Positions 1-6,843 of a stretch of 7,153 bases of DNA are shown here, piece after piece. Position 1 is the stretch's first letter. The number at the start of each line of letters is the position of its first letter. Under the pieces are notes generated by a model. The model was not told the origin of the DNA and did no database searches. It saw only the letters and a program-made list of their open reading frames with translations. The DNA lies in assembly GCA_009926245.1 (NCBI GenBank), contig RFPG01000062.1, positions 1 through 7,153 on the forward strand, read 5' to 3'. Position numbers and translations under genes: made by a program. The stretch is from Sphingobacteriia bacterium. GTDB lineage: Bacteria > Bacteroidota > Bacteroidia > UBA7662.

Positions 1-1
1 G

Positions 2-1162
2 GATTTTATTGAAAATATGATGTTATGGGCCGGGGAAAACCTGCGTCAAATTTTGGAACCCCGATCCCCAGCCCTGAGTCATTTGGTGACCAAAGGTCTG
101 ATGCCTGGTATTGGAGGGGTTTTGGTTTTTGTGCCCCAAATTTTCTTGCTGTTTTTGTTTTTGGTTTTGTTGGAGGAAAGCGGATACATGGCGCGTGTTA
201 GTTACTTGATGGACCGCAACCTCAAACGAATAGGCCTTAACGGCAAATCCATTGTCCCGATGCTGGGAGGTTTTGCCTGCGCTGTACCCGCCATTGCGGC
301 CACTCGTAACATTGTTTCTTGGAAGGAGCGCCTGTCCACGATTATGATTCTGCCCTTGATGAGCTGCAGTGCTCGATTGCCGGTTTATGCGCTTTTGATT
401 CAATTTGCGGTCCCAGAGGGCTATATCCTCGGAATTTTTAGTTTGCAAGGATTAACCATGATGGGTCTTTACTTGATGGGGGTGGTTGCGGCGGTGTTGT
501 CGGCCTTGGTCATGAAATTCTGGATTCGCGAAAAAGGGCCTTCGTATTTTATGCTGGAAATTCCCGCCTATCAATGGCCTGTTTCTCGAAACTTATGGCA
601 GGTTCCATTGCGTTATTGTTTGAATTTTGTGCAAGGCGCAGGTAAGGTGATTGTTTTTGTTTCTCTGTTGTTATGGGTTTTGGCCAGCTTTGGACCGGAG
701 CACAAAATCAGCGAAACCCTAACGGGAAATGTGCCCCCTCCGGCCTTGGAACAAAGCTATGCCGGTGTTTTGGGAAAGGCGTTGGAACCGGTCATACGGC
801 CTTTGGGTTTTGATTGGAAAATAGGGATTGCTTTGGTGACTTCTTTTGCGGCACGAGAGGTTTTTGTAGGAACCATGGCCACGATTTACGGGCTGGAAGG
901 GGATCCCAACGAAGAGGGGAATCAACTTCGGCTCAAGGAGCGAATGCAAAAAGACACGGTGGAAGGGAGCAAGGAGCCCCTGTTTAACCGGGCCGCCGTT
1001 TGGTCCTTGTTGGTTTTTTATGCCTTTGCCCTTCAGTGCATGAGTACCGTAGCCGCCACCAGGCAGGAAACTCGGTCCTGGAAATGGCCGCTGATTCAGT
1101 TGTTTTACCTCAGCGCTTTGGCTTATTTGGCCAGTCTGGCGGTTTATCAATGGAGTCTTTGA
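2..1162 (+). CDS. feoB: Ferrous iron transporter FeoB, C-terminal membrane part (5' truncated by window)
   Basis: FeoB is the inner-membrane Fe(II) permease with an N-terminal G domain. Only the polytopic part is visible here. The reading frame is open to the window edge (codons from position 2 read D-F-I-E-N before the first ATG at 17), so the ATG at 17 is internal and the GTPase domain lies upstream. Family signatures are clear: the first gate motif GFACAVP with its conserved Cys (nt 269-289), MSCSARLP (359-382), a long hydrophobic helix around 107-175, REVFVGTMATIYG (854-892), and a final Gate-like QCMSTVA followed by a charged ETRSWKWP stretch and a last membrane helix (1034-1155). The hydrophilic insert at about 893-975 between the last helices is usual in Bacteroidota FeoB. 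The C-terminus looks complete, and the stop is TGA at 1160-1162. No FeoA or FeoC is visible. Identification is firm; the upstream portion is unknown. Confidence 0.96.
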   Translation, partial: DFIENMMLWAGENLRQILEPRSPALSHLVTKGLMPGIGGVLVFVPQIFLLFLFLVLLEESGYMARVSYLMDRNLKRIGLNGKSIVPMLGGFACAVPAIAATRNIVSWKERLSTIMILPLMSCSARLPVYALLIQFAVPEGYILGIFSLQGLTMMGLYLMGVVAAVLSALVMKFWIREKGPSYFMLEIPAYQWPVSRNLWQVPLRYCLNFVQGAGKVIVFVSLLLWVLASFGPEHKISETLTGNVPPPALEQSYAGVLGKALEPVIRPLGFDWKIGIALVTSFAAREVFVGTMATIYGLEGDPNEEGNQLRLKERMQKDTVEGSKEPLFNRAAVWSLLVFYAFALQCMSTVAATRQETRSWKWPLIQLFYLSALAYLASLAVYQWSL

Positions 1163-1169
1163 GACAGCC

Positions 1170-1829
1170 GTGGAGCAGGATTACAGGAATCGAAGCAGCC
1201 TGACGCCCCTCATCAAGCCCCTGCTGGCTTATATGAGCGAAGAAACAGCCGTATGGGTGGCCCAACTGCTGGTTGTCCATGGCGTGGAACTGGTTATCAC
1301 CCGCGAAAGAAGTTCCAAATACGCCGACTATCGCCCCCCATGGCGACATAAGGGCCACGTCATCACGCTCAATGCCAACCTACGCCCGCTTAGTTTTCTT
1401 TTGATTTTTTTGCACGAATACGCCCATCTTTTGACTTGGGTTGAAAGCGGACCCCGAGTCCGTCCCCACGGTCCGGAATGGGCTGCGGCCTACGCCCGAT
1501 TGGTTCACGGGGCGATTCGTCGGGGCTATTTTCCCGAAGCGATGCACGGTCCTCTGCGTCGTGCGATGCGACAACCGCAGGTTTCGGGTTGTGCCCAACC
1601 CGAGCTCATGGAATGGTTGCGGCAGTTTGAGGGTCAAGAAGAGGGCTGGCTAACCCTGGAAACCCTGGAACAAGGGACTCGCTTTGAAACCAAAGCCGGC
1701 ATGGTTTTTGAAAAGGGACCCAAGGGCCGAACGCGTTATCGCTGCCGTCGGATACCCGGCGGTGCTTATTATGTTATACACCAAAGTTTGTTGGTTCGCC
1801 CTTTGAACGAATCAACGAAGTCCGCTTAG
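1170..1829 (+). CDS. SprT-like zinc metalloprotease-domain protein
   Basis: This is a 219-residue protein of the SprT-like family (zincin fold). The zinc-binding site is visible as HEYAH at residues 82-86, with a likely third ligand His100 in RPHGPEW. The motif is preceded by ITLNANLRPLSFLLIFL, the typical strand and helix leading into it. A C-terminal beta-rich part (about 165-205, with GTRFETKAGMVFEKGPKGRTRYRC) matches the tail of Bacteroidota SprT-like proteins. The four-Cys zinc ribbon of classical SprT/Spartan is absent: only Cys141 and Cys192 are present. The start is the GTG at 1170, seven bases after the feoB stop. I prefer it to the ATG at 1233 (residue 22) because residues 11-21 resemble the N-terminal helix of family members as I recall them. 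No convincing Shine-Dalgarno is seen. The spacing suggests co-transcription, possibly translational coupling, with feoB. Substrate and physiological role are unknown; protease activity is inferred only from the motif. Confidence 0.85.
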   Translation: MEQDYRNRSSLTPLIKPLLAYMSEETAVWVAQLLVVHGVELVITRERSSKYADYRPPWRHKGHVITLNANLRPLSFLLIFLHEYAHLLTWVESGPRVRPHGPEWAAAYARLVHGAIRRGYFPEAMHGPLRRAMRQPQVSGCAQPELMEWLRQFEGQEEGWLTLETLEQGTRFETKAGMVFEKGPKGRTRYRCRRIPGGAYYVIHQSLLVRPLNESTKSA

Positions 1830-4379
1830 GTTTTCAGCGGCCAGTGTTCGTATTCGAGCCGAAGGGTGAAGCTTCAATTTTTCATAAAAAGCCAACCCTC
1901 TTTCTTTTTGGTTTAGTCGCAGGATTGCCCGGTTGTAATCTTTAAGCCACGTTGGGTATTGCCTCAACGAACGGGAATCACGTAACTGCATAAGACTTTT
2001 TTCGAGGTATTGAAGGTTATTCGCTTGTCCGAAATCCGCATAAAAGCCAAAAAGCGAACCCACCATACTGCTTTCATTTTGAAGAGATTGCGCCATTTCA
2101 GCGGCTTGCGATGGATTGGTTTTGGCGATGGGGCGCAGGGCCGCTGCTGTTACCAAGAGGGAGGAATCGGAAGCTATTTTTTGTTCCAACCAACCAGCAG
2201 GTAGCGCTTTACCAGAATCGGACGTTTCAATTAATTTTAGCAAAGCCTTTTGGCGAACTTGGGAACGGACGTCTTTTTCAGCTGTACGCTGAAGCAATCC
2301 ATAAAGCAGGGGATCTTGTTTGAGCAACGAGGCCGGTATGGCATCGGCGGCCAGACCCCGGATGACCGGCGAGGGATCGCGAAAGGCTCTTGCCAACAGG
2401 TCTTGGTAGGCAACGGCTTCGGTCGTGCGATTGGGATCGGCCCAGGCCCCCCAAAAGCGTTGTGGGTTTTGTACAAGGGCTTCCAGGGCTCTTTTGCGGT
2501 CGTAATAGAAGGGCGAACCTTTAAACTGTTGGACAAATTCATCAAAGGTGCGGCCATCGTTGTATTCGCACAACAAAATCCGCCCCAGGTTATGCCCCGT
2601 CCAAACAGGTCGTGGAAAATCGAAACGGAACTCCTGAACTTCTCGATCAAGGACCACGGTACGGGCCGTGGATGAATCAAAGAAATAAAATTCCAATTGA
2701 ACGGGCAGGCGAAAAGTCCGTCCCGGCAAGGCGCTGTGTTTTTGGCGAAATTCAAAAACACATTGTTTGTTCAGACTGTCGTATCGGTAGTTCATATCCA
2801 CGATGGGATGGCCTTTGGATAAAAACCATTGATTAAAGAAAACCTGCAAATCTCGTCCGGTAACTTCCTCGCAAATCAAACGAAAATCGTGGATTTCGGC
2901 TGATTTGAAAGAAAAACGTGTGAGATAAAGGCGGATTGATTCAAAAAAGGCACGATCCCCAATTTCGTTCCGTAACATATGAAGTACACGGGCACCCTTG
3001 GCGTAACTGTGCCGGTCGAACATGTCTTCGTTGTTCTCGTAATAGTAGCGAATAAGGTCCACCTGTTTGCGCTTGGATTCTGCCAGATAATCCCGCATAT
3101 TGCCTTCCAAGGCCGCATCGGCTTCTTCGGGACCGTAGGCGTGTTCGTACCAAAGCGGGGTGCCGTAGGTCGCAAAAGATTCGTTGAGGCTGAGGTTGCT
3201 CCAGCTTTCACAGGTAACCAAGTCCCCAAACCAATGGTGAAACATTTCATGTGCCACGGTTCCTTCGGCTGATCCGTCCACCAATTCTCTTTCGGAGCGC
3301 TGGGCCCATTGCCCAAAGACCACGGCCCCGGTGTTTTCCATCGCCCCCGATACGAAATCTCGTACTGCAATTTGGTGGTACGAAGACCAAGGATAATCCA
3401 CCCCTAATTTTTGGGAATAATAGGTGAGCATATCCTTGGTGCGATGGAAGATGCGCTCGGCTTGAGGGGCGTAGCGGGGTTCGACGTAGTAATGTACCGG
3501 AATCGAGCGCCAACGGTCTTTGACCACTGCAAAGCGACCGGCTGCAATCATGGCCAGGTAAGGCGCATGCGGTAAGCGATGTTCCCATACATCCGTTCTT
3601 GTTCCATCGGCGTTGAGGCGGGAAGACGTCATTAGGCCGTTCGACAAAGTGACCATGGACGTATCCACTGTCAAAGAAATGTGTTGCGTGGTTTTTTGGT
3701 TGGGCGCATCGATGGTGGGGTACCAGCAAGAATTGTGGTCGGTTTCTCCTTGAGTCCAAACCTGCCAAGGCTTGTCGGGGTAGATCGAGTCAGGCCGGAT
3801 GAAATAAAGACCTTTTTCGCCTTGGATTGCGGCGGAGCCCGGGCCGGCTTTCAAGGAATCCGGGGATGCCGTGTATTCCATGTGGATTTCAAATCGGGTC
3901 CCTGATTCGAGACGACGGGGAAGATTGAGAGTGACCACTTGGCGATCGTAGGTATAGAGGGGCTGGAGAGTACGGGTAGAATCCGCATCCAGGGTACGGA
4001 ACGAAAGACGGTGGATTTCAAAACCTTGAGCGTCCAGTTTCACTTGTTGAATTGGGTAAAAGCCCACGGCTGCTTCAATCCAGGCCTTGCCTCGTAATTG
4101 AGCGGTCTCAAAGAGGGGGCGCAGTTCGAGGCGCGTATGGATCAGGCGCACATCTAACGGCCTTGATGCCCGGTACAAGGAGGCCCAAGCCGCCTCGGAA
4201 GTGGTGTCTTTGGTCGGTTGGATTCCCGCATTTCCTGCTTCAGCGCGGGACGGACCCGTCATTCGGTCACCCGATTTGGACCGAAGTCCCTGCTGAAGAG
4301 GCCCGCAAGCAGTCCAAAGGAGGCCGAGGAGAGTCAAAAGAAGAAAGGAGGGCATTGACAAGGTCCGTTGGGTTCTCAT
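1812..4379 (-). CDS. M1-family zinc aminopeptidase, probable lipoprotein
   Basis: This gluzincin aminopeptidase (855 residues from the chosen start) removes N-terminal residues from peptides. The M1 signatures are complete: substrate-binding GAMEN at residues 345-349, zinc site HEMFH at 377-381 with the third ligand Glu400 in NESFATYG, and the catalytic Tyr459 in SYAKGARVLHML. The N-terminal beta saddle domain spans about 75-280 and the catalytic domain about 285-525. The C-terminal part (about 620-855) is alpha-helical and HEAT-like, for example DPSPVIRGLAADAIP and DVRSQVRQKALLKLIE. The frame stays open 60 codons further up to 4559, but that part is antisense to the biotin carrier gene and has no family similarity. 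The ATG at 4379 (or 4355) gives a lipoprotein-like signal: basic start, hydrophobic core, then LLWTAC with Cys25. The -3 residue Trp is unusual for a lipobox, so plain Sec export is possible. A Bacteroidota promoter lies just upstream. The 3' end overlaps the SprT-like gene by 18 bases. Confidence 0.95.
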   Translation of the reverse strand: MRTQRTLSMPSFLLLTLLGLLWTACGPLQQGLRSKSGDRMTGPSRAEAGNAGIQPTKDTTSEAAWASLYRASRPLDVRLIHTRLELRPLFETAQLRGKAWIEAAVGFYPIQQVKLDAQGFEIHRLSFRTLDADSTRTLQPLYTYDRQVVTLNLPRRLESGTRFEIHMEYTASPDSLKAGPGSAAIQGEKGLYFIRPDSIYPDKPWQVWTQGETDHNSCWYPTIDAPNQKTTQHISLTVDTSMVTLSNGLMTSSRLNADGTRTDVWEHRLPHAPYLAMIAAGRFAVVKDRWRSIPVHYYVEPRYAPQAERIFHRTKDMLTYYSQKLGVDYPWSSYHQIAVRDFVSGAMENTGAVVFGQWAQRSERELVDGSAEGTVAHEMFHHWFGDLVTCESWSNLSLNESFATYGTPLWYEHAYGPEEADAALEGNMRDYLAESKRKQVDLIRYYYENNEDMFDRHSYAKGARVLHMLRNEIGDRAFFESIRLYLTRFSFKSAEIHDFRLICEEVTGRDLQVFFNQWFLSKGHPIVDMNYRYDSLNKQCVFEFRQKHSALPGRTFRLPVQLEFYFFDSSTARTVVLDREVQEFRFDFPRPVWTGHNLGRILLCEYNDGRTFDEFVQQFKGSPFYYDRKRALEALVQNPQRFWGAWADPNRTTEAVAYQDLLARAFRDPSPVIRGLAADAIPASLLKQDPLLYGLLQRTAEKDVRSQVRQKALLKLIETSDSGKALPAGWLEQKIASDSSLLVTAAALRPIAKTNPSQAAEMAQSLQNESSMVGSLFGFYADFGQANNLQYLEKSLMQLRDSRSLRQYPTWLKDYNRAILRLNQKERGLAFYEKLKLHPSARIRTLAAENLSGLR

Positions 4380-4394
4380 GGTCGGGTTGGGGTT

Positions 4395-4402
4395 TAATTT
4401 CG
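4395..4402 (+). promoter_or_regulatory. Weak candidate -7 element for the biotin carrier gene
   Basis: TAATTTCG departs from TAnnTTTG at one position. A TTG at 4368-4370 lies 24 bases upstream, slightly beyond the usual spacing. It is the only TA-containing candidate I see in the 100 bases before 4410. If used, the transcript would begin near 4407, nearly leaderless for the ATG at 4410 but with a leader of about 78 bases for the alternative ATG at 4485. Low confidence. Confidence 0.2.
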
Positions 4403-4436
4403 CAAACTTATGCACTACGACAAGTTCTCCAACAAA
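4403..4436 (-). promoter_or_regulatory. Bacteroidota-type promoter for the M1 aminopeptidase gene
   Basis: On the minus strand, 4410-4403 reads TAAGTTTG, an exact match to the Bacteroidota -7 consensus TAnnTTTG. Upstream, 4436-4430 reads TTTGTTG, so a TTG lies exactly 19 bases before the -7 element and a TTTG lies 22 before it, both within the known -33 spacing range. Transcription would start near 4396-4399, giving a leader of about 17-20 bases to the ATG at 4379. This supports that start over the longer open frame. The promoter sits on the first codons of the divergent biotin carrier gene. Confidence 0.62.
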
Positions 4437-4931
4437 GCCCAGATTCTTTGGGGTGATCAGCTGGTGCAGGTTGCATCGGATGCCATGGGTCAGGACTTTT
4501 CGGTGGAAACCCGGTTGTACACCCCCGATATTGTGGAAAGAGCCCCCGGTCATTTCCATGTTTTGGTGAACGGACGCTCCCTACGCTTGCGCTTGATCCA
4601 CCGAGATTCGGATGGATTGGTCATGGAATGCAACGGGCGTCGTTACAAAGTGGGCATCAAGACCACGCTGGAGCAATTGCTTGACAAAATGGGAGTTGCG
4701 ACTGTTAACAACCGGGGTCCCGCCAAGGTGCAGGCCCCCATGCCCGGTTTGGTCCTCCGCGTTTTGACTCAGGTGGGCGCCGTCGTGGCCCCCGGCGACC
4801 CTTTAATTGTTTTGGAATCCATGAAAATGGAAAACACCCTCCGGGCCAGTGGGGCGGGTACGGTGGTCGAAATCCCGGTCCAGGCCGGTCAGGCCGTCGA
4901 AAAAGGCCAACTTTTGGTTAAATTCAGTTAA
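4410..4931 (+). CDS. Biotin carboxyl carrier protein (acyl-CoA carboxylase biotin subunit)
   Basis: This 173-residue stand-alone carrier swings carboxybiotin between the biotin carboxylase and carboxyltransferase parts of an acyl-CoA carboxylase. The biotinyl domain covers about 103-173, with APMPG at 109-113 and the biotinylation motif ESMKMEN, whose Lys139 should be modified by biotin ligase. The hairpin half (AGQAVEKGQLLVKFS) closes the domain. The N-terminal region (about 36-95, DIVERAPGHFHVLVNGR and onward) resembles the BT-like region of Bacteroidota carriers annotated as acetyl-CoA or propionyl/methylmalonyl-CoA carboxylase subunits. The acyl-CoA substrate cannot be told from sequence, and no carboxylase or transferase gene is in the window. 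The ATG at 4410 has no Shine-Dalgarno, only an AT-rich upstream. The ATG at 4485 (residue 26) is an alternative start, and the first 25 residues look poorly conserved. It is divergent from the aminopeptidase, with 30 bases between starts, and is followed by a terminator, so it is probably monocistronic. Confidence 0.93.
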   Translation: MHYDKFSNKAQILWGDQLVQVASDAMGQDFSVETRLYTPDIVERAPGHFHVLVNGRSLRLRLIHRDSDGLVMECNGRRYKVGIKTTLEQLLDKMGVATVNNRGPAKVQAPMPGLVLRVLTQVGAVVAPGDPLIVLESMKMENTLRASGAGTVVEIPVQAGQAVEKGQLLVKFS

Positions 4932-4946
4932 AAACTCGTATCTTTG
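4913..4946 (+). promoter_or_regulatory. Bacteroidota-type promoter ahead of rimP-nusA-infB
   Basis: TATCTTTG at 4939-4946 is an exact TAnnTTTG match followed by GC, and TTTG at 4913-4916 lies 22 bases upstream as a -33 element. The -33 part lies in the last codons of the biotin carrier gene and the -7 part just after its stop. Transcription would begin at about 4950-4953. It is the only good promoter match I find near rimP, yet an intrinsic terminator lies between it and the rimP start. Confidence 0.55.
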
Positions 4947-4965
4947 CGCTTGAAATGAAATCGGA

Positions 4966-4994
4966 GGGGGCGAAGGCCCCCTTTTTTGTTTTTT
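4966..4994 (+). terminator. Rho-independent terminator after the biotin carrier gene, in the rimP leader
   Basis: The arms GGGGGC (4966-4971) and GCCCCC (4976-4981) form a perfect 6-bp GC stem with the four-base loop GAAG. The stem can be extended at its base by an A-T pair and G-U pairs. It is followed at once by six T, one G and six T (4982-4994). It lies 35 bases after the biotin carrier stop and 20 bases before the rimP ATG, so it ends the upstream transcript and may also act on any transcript started at the 4939-4946 promoter. The T tract is only on the + side, so it is one-directional. Confidence 0.88.
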
Positions 4995-5014
4995 AGCAAA
5001 CCAGCCCCCGGGCC

Positions 5015-5503
5015 ATGAAACCCCTCGAAACACCCCCCTATTCCGGCGAAAAAACCCGCCCTGAGCTCCTTGCCGACCTCAAAGAGTCGATTCAAGCGCT
5101 TTTGGATGGCTATTTCGTTGGTCAGGATTGGTTTGTGGTCGAAAGTCGCTGGTCCAACGACGCCCGCAAGCTGACCGTGAACCTGGACGGCGATCAAGGC
5201 GTTACCATCGAGGTTTGTACCGGTCTCAACAGGGCGATTGGGGCCTTGTTGGACGAACACCCTTGGGATTCCCCGGTCCTTTTGGAAGTGGGATCGCCCG
5301 GCGCGGATACCCCTTTCAGTATGCCCCGCCAATACCCTCAGCATATCGGTCGCCGACTGCAGGTGACCACTTTGCTTGGTGAAACCTCCGAAGGCACCCT
5401 TCTTACAGCCGATGCCAACGGTTTTGAAATAGACACCAAAGCAGGGCCGGAACGATTTAGCTACGAACAGGTTCGGCAATCCCGAGTCCTCCTTCCTTTT
5501 TGA
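5015..5503 (+). CDS. rimP: Ribosome maturation factor RimP
   Basis: RimP is a cytoplasmic factor that helps assemble the 30S subunit. The protein has 162 residues, slightly longer than the usual 150 or so because of a variable N-terminal stretch (about residues 1-15). The N-terminal alpha/beta domain (about 16-95) includes DGDQGVTIEVCTGLNRAIGA (59-78), matching the family's dG-vtiddC-xvsrai pattern. The signature LEVGSPGADTPF (90-101) followed by RQYPQHIGRRLQV (105-117) corresponds to the conserved EVSSPGxdRPL...R...xiGRxv region, with Gly-Ser in place of Ser-Ser and Thr in place of the usual Arg or Gln. The C-terminal SH3-like barrel occupies about 112-162. The ATG at 5015 is the only reasonable start; it has no Shine-Dalgarno but lies 20 bases after the terminator. 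It is first in the rimP-nusA-infB order, with nusA 37 bases downstream. Confidence 0.94.
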   Translation: MKPLETPPYSGEKTRPELLADLKESIQALLDGYFVGQDWFVVESRWSNDARKLTVNLDGDQGVTIEVCTGLNRAIGALLDEHPWDSPVLLEVGSPGADTPFSMPRQYPQHIGRRLQVTTLLGETSEGTLLTADANGFEIDTKAGPERFSYEQVRQSRVLLPF

Positions 5504-5540
5504 AATTTAAAACCCATCTATCCGTTCAATATCTATTGTT

Positions 5541-6809
5541 ATGCCTGTTAAAACCAAAACCCAGCCGTTAAACCAAAACCAGGTTTTGATCAGCTCCTTT
5601 TCGGAGTTTAAGGAATTCAAAAACATTGATCGCGCAACCATGATGCGCATCATGGAAGACGTTTTCCGCAGCATGGTCAAGCGCAAATTTGGAACCGACG
5701 AAAACTTTGACATCATTCTAAACACCGAAAAAGGTGACCTAGAAATTTGGAGAAACCGTGAAATTGTAGAAGACGATTCCGAAGAGTTGGGCCAACCTGA
5801 TAAAATCTCCCTTTCGGAAGCCCAAACCATTGAGCCCGACTTTGAGGTAGGCGAAGAGGTTTCGGATGAAATCAAATTGGATGATTTTGGCCGTCGCGCC
5901 GTATTGGCGGCTCGTCAAACCTTGGTTCAAAGGGTTTTGGAGCTTGAAAAAGACAATATTTACAAAAAGTACAAAGACCGCGTTGGGGATATTATCACCG
6001 GCGAGGTTTACCAAATCTGGAAAAAAGAGATTTTGGTATTGGACGATGAGGGGAATGAATTGATCCTCCCCAAGAACGAGCAGATTCCAGCTGATTTTTA
6101 CAAAAAAGGGGATACCCTCAAGGCGGTCATTCTTCGCGTTGAAATGCAGAATATTACACCTCGAATTGTGATCTCGCGGACCGACCCTGCATTTTTGGCC
6201 CGTCTGATGGAAATGGAAGTTCCCGAAATTTTTGATGGCTTGATTACCATACGCAGCATTGTGCGCGAGCCCGGTGAACGAGCCAAAGTAGCGGTCGAAA
6301 GCTACGACGACCGCATTGACCCGGTGGGAGCCTGTGTTGGGATGAAAGGATCACGTATTCATGGCATCGTCCGCGAATTGCGCAACGAAAGCATCGACGT
6401 GATCAACTTCACGAACAATCTGGAACTCTTTATCCAAAGAGCTTTGAGCCCCGCCAGGGTTGTTAGCCTGGAAATCAACAAGGAAACCAACAAGGTCAAT
6501 GTCTTCCTCAAACCCGACCAGGTTTCTTTGGCCATTGGAAAGGGTGGTCACAACATTCGCTTGGCCGCCAAACTGACGGGCTACGAAATCGATGTCTTCC
6601 GGGATGTCCAAGACGATGATTCCGATGTGGATCTCGATGAATTTGCAGATGAAATCGATGGCTGGGTTCTTGATGAACTCAAAGCCCTTGGTTGCGATAC
6701 CGCCAAATCGGTGATCAAAATCGGGCTAGAGGAATTGGTTCGCCGCACGGAACTTGAAGAAGAGACCGCAGCACAGGTCCTGGCTATCTTGCGTTCAGAG
6801 TTTGAATAA
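5541..6809 (+). CDS. nusA: Transcription termination/antitermination factor NusA
   Basis: NusA binds RNA polymerase near the RNA exit channel and the nascent RNA, and modulates pausing, termination and antitermination. The protein has 422 residues, the Bacteroidota size. Domains in order: the N-terminal polymerase-binding domain (about 14-140, SFSEFKEFKNIDRATMMRIM onward), an S1 domain (about 148-215, GDIITGEVYQIWKKEILV), KH1 (about 228-295, with DPVGACVGMKGSRI at 260-273) and KH2 (about 300-355, with AIGKGGHNIRLAAKLTG at 331-347). After an acidic link (357-372) comes a helical tail (373-422, DELKALGCDTAKSV and LEELVRRTELEEETAAQVL) resembling a single helix-hairpin-helix-like unit; it is not the pair of AR repeats of E. 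coli NusA. The GxxG loops of both KH domains are intact. The start ATG follows an AT-rich 37-base gap without a clear Shine-Dalgarno or a good promoter, so it is read as part of the rimP operon. Confidence 0.98.
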   Translation: MPVKTKTQPLNQNQVLISSFSEFKEFKNIDRATMMRIMEDVFRSMVKRKFGTDENFDIILNTEKGDLEIWRNREIVEDDSEELGQPDKISLSEAQTIEPDFEVGEEVSDEIKLDDFGRRAVLAARQTLVQRVLELEKDNIYKKYKDRVGDIITGEVYQIWKKEILVLDDEGNELILPKNEQIPADFYKKGDTLKAVILRVEMQNITPRIVISRTDPAFLARLMEMEVPEIFDGLITIRSIVREPGERAKVAVESYDDRIDPVGACVGMKGSRIHGIVRELRNESIDVINFTNNLELFIQRALSPARVVSLEINKETNKVNVFLKPDQVSLAIGKGGHNIRLAAKLTGYEIDVFRDVQDDDSDVDLDEFADEIDGWVLDELKALGCDTAKSVIKIGLEELVRRTELEEETAAQVLAILRSEFE

Positions 6810-6843
6810 ATAATACCCTTACCCCCTAAAGCCCCAACATAGA

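Noticed and set aside
719..1150. 143-codon open frame on - opposite feoB
   Set aside because: It is a mirror frame of a conserved membrane protein, rich in Gln, Pro and Gly without any domain.
1867..1882. Palindrome TGAAGCTTCA followed by A and five T
   Set aside because: There is no room for a loop, so the usable stem is too short for a terminator, and it lies in the aminopeptidase coding sequence.
4355..4360. TTGACA resembling a classical sigma-70 -35 box
   Set aside because: No TATAAT-like sequence lies about 17 bases downstream, and the primary sigma factor of Bacteroidota uses a different consensus.
4052..4456. 134-codon open frame on + inside the aminopeptidase 5' region
   Set aside because: It is antisense to the signal peptide and N-terminal domain of a well-supported gene, shows no recognisable family, and has a composition typical of a shadow frame.
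4380..4559. 60-codon upstream extension of the aminopeptidase frame
   Set aside because: It is antisense to the biotin carrier gene, has no signal peptide or M1-like sequence, and would place the real signal peptide inside the protein. The promoter at 4403-4436 would also lie within it.
5530..5538. TATCTATTG before nusA as a possible promoter
   Set aside because: It does not align with TAnnTTTG without a gap and lies only two bases from the nusA ATG. The AT-rich stretch is better explained as a translation initiation region.
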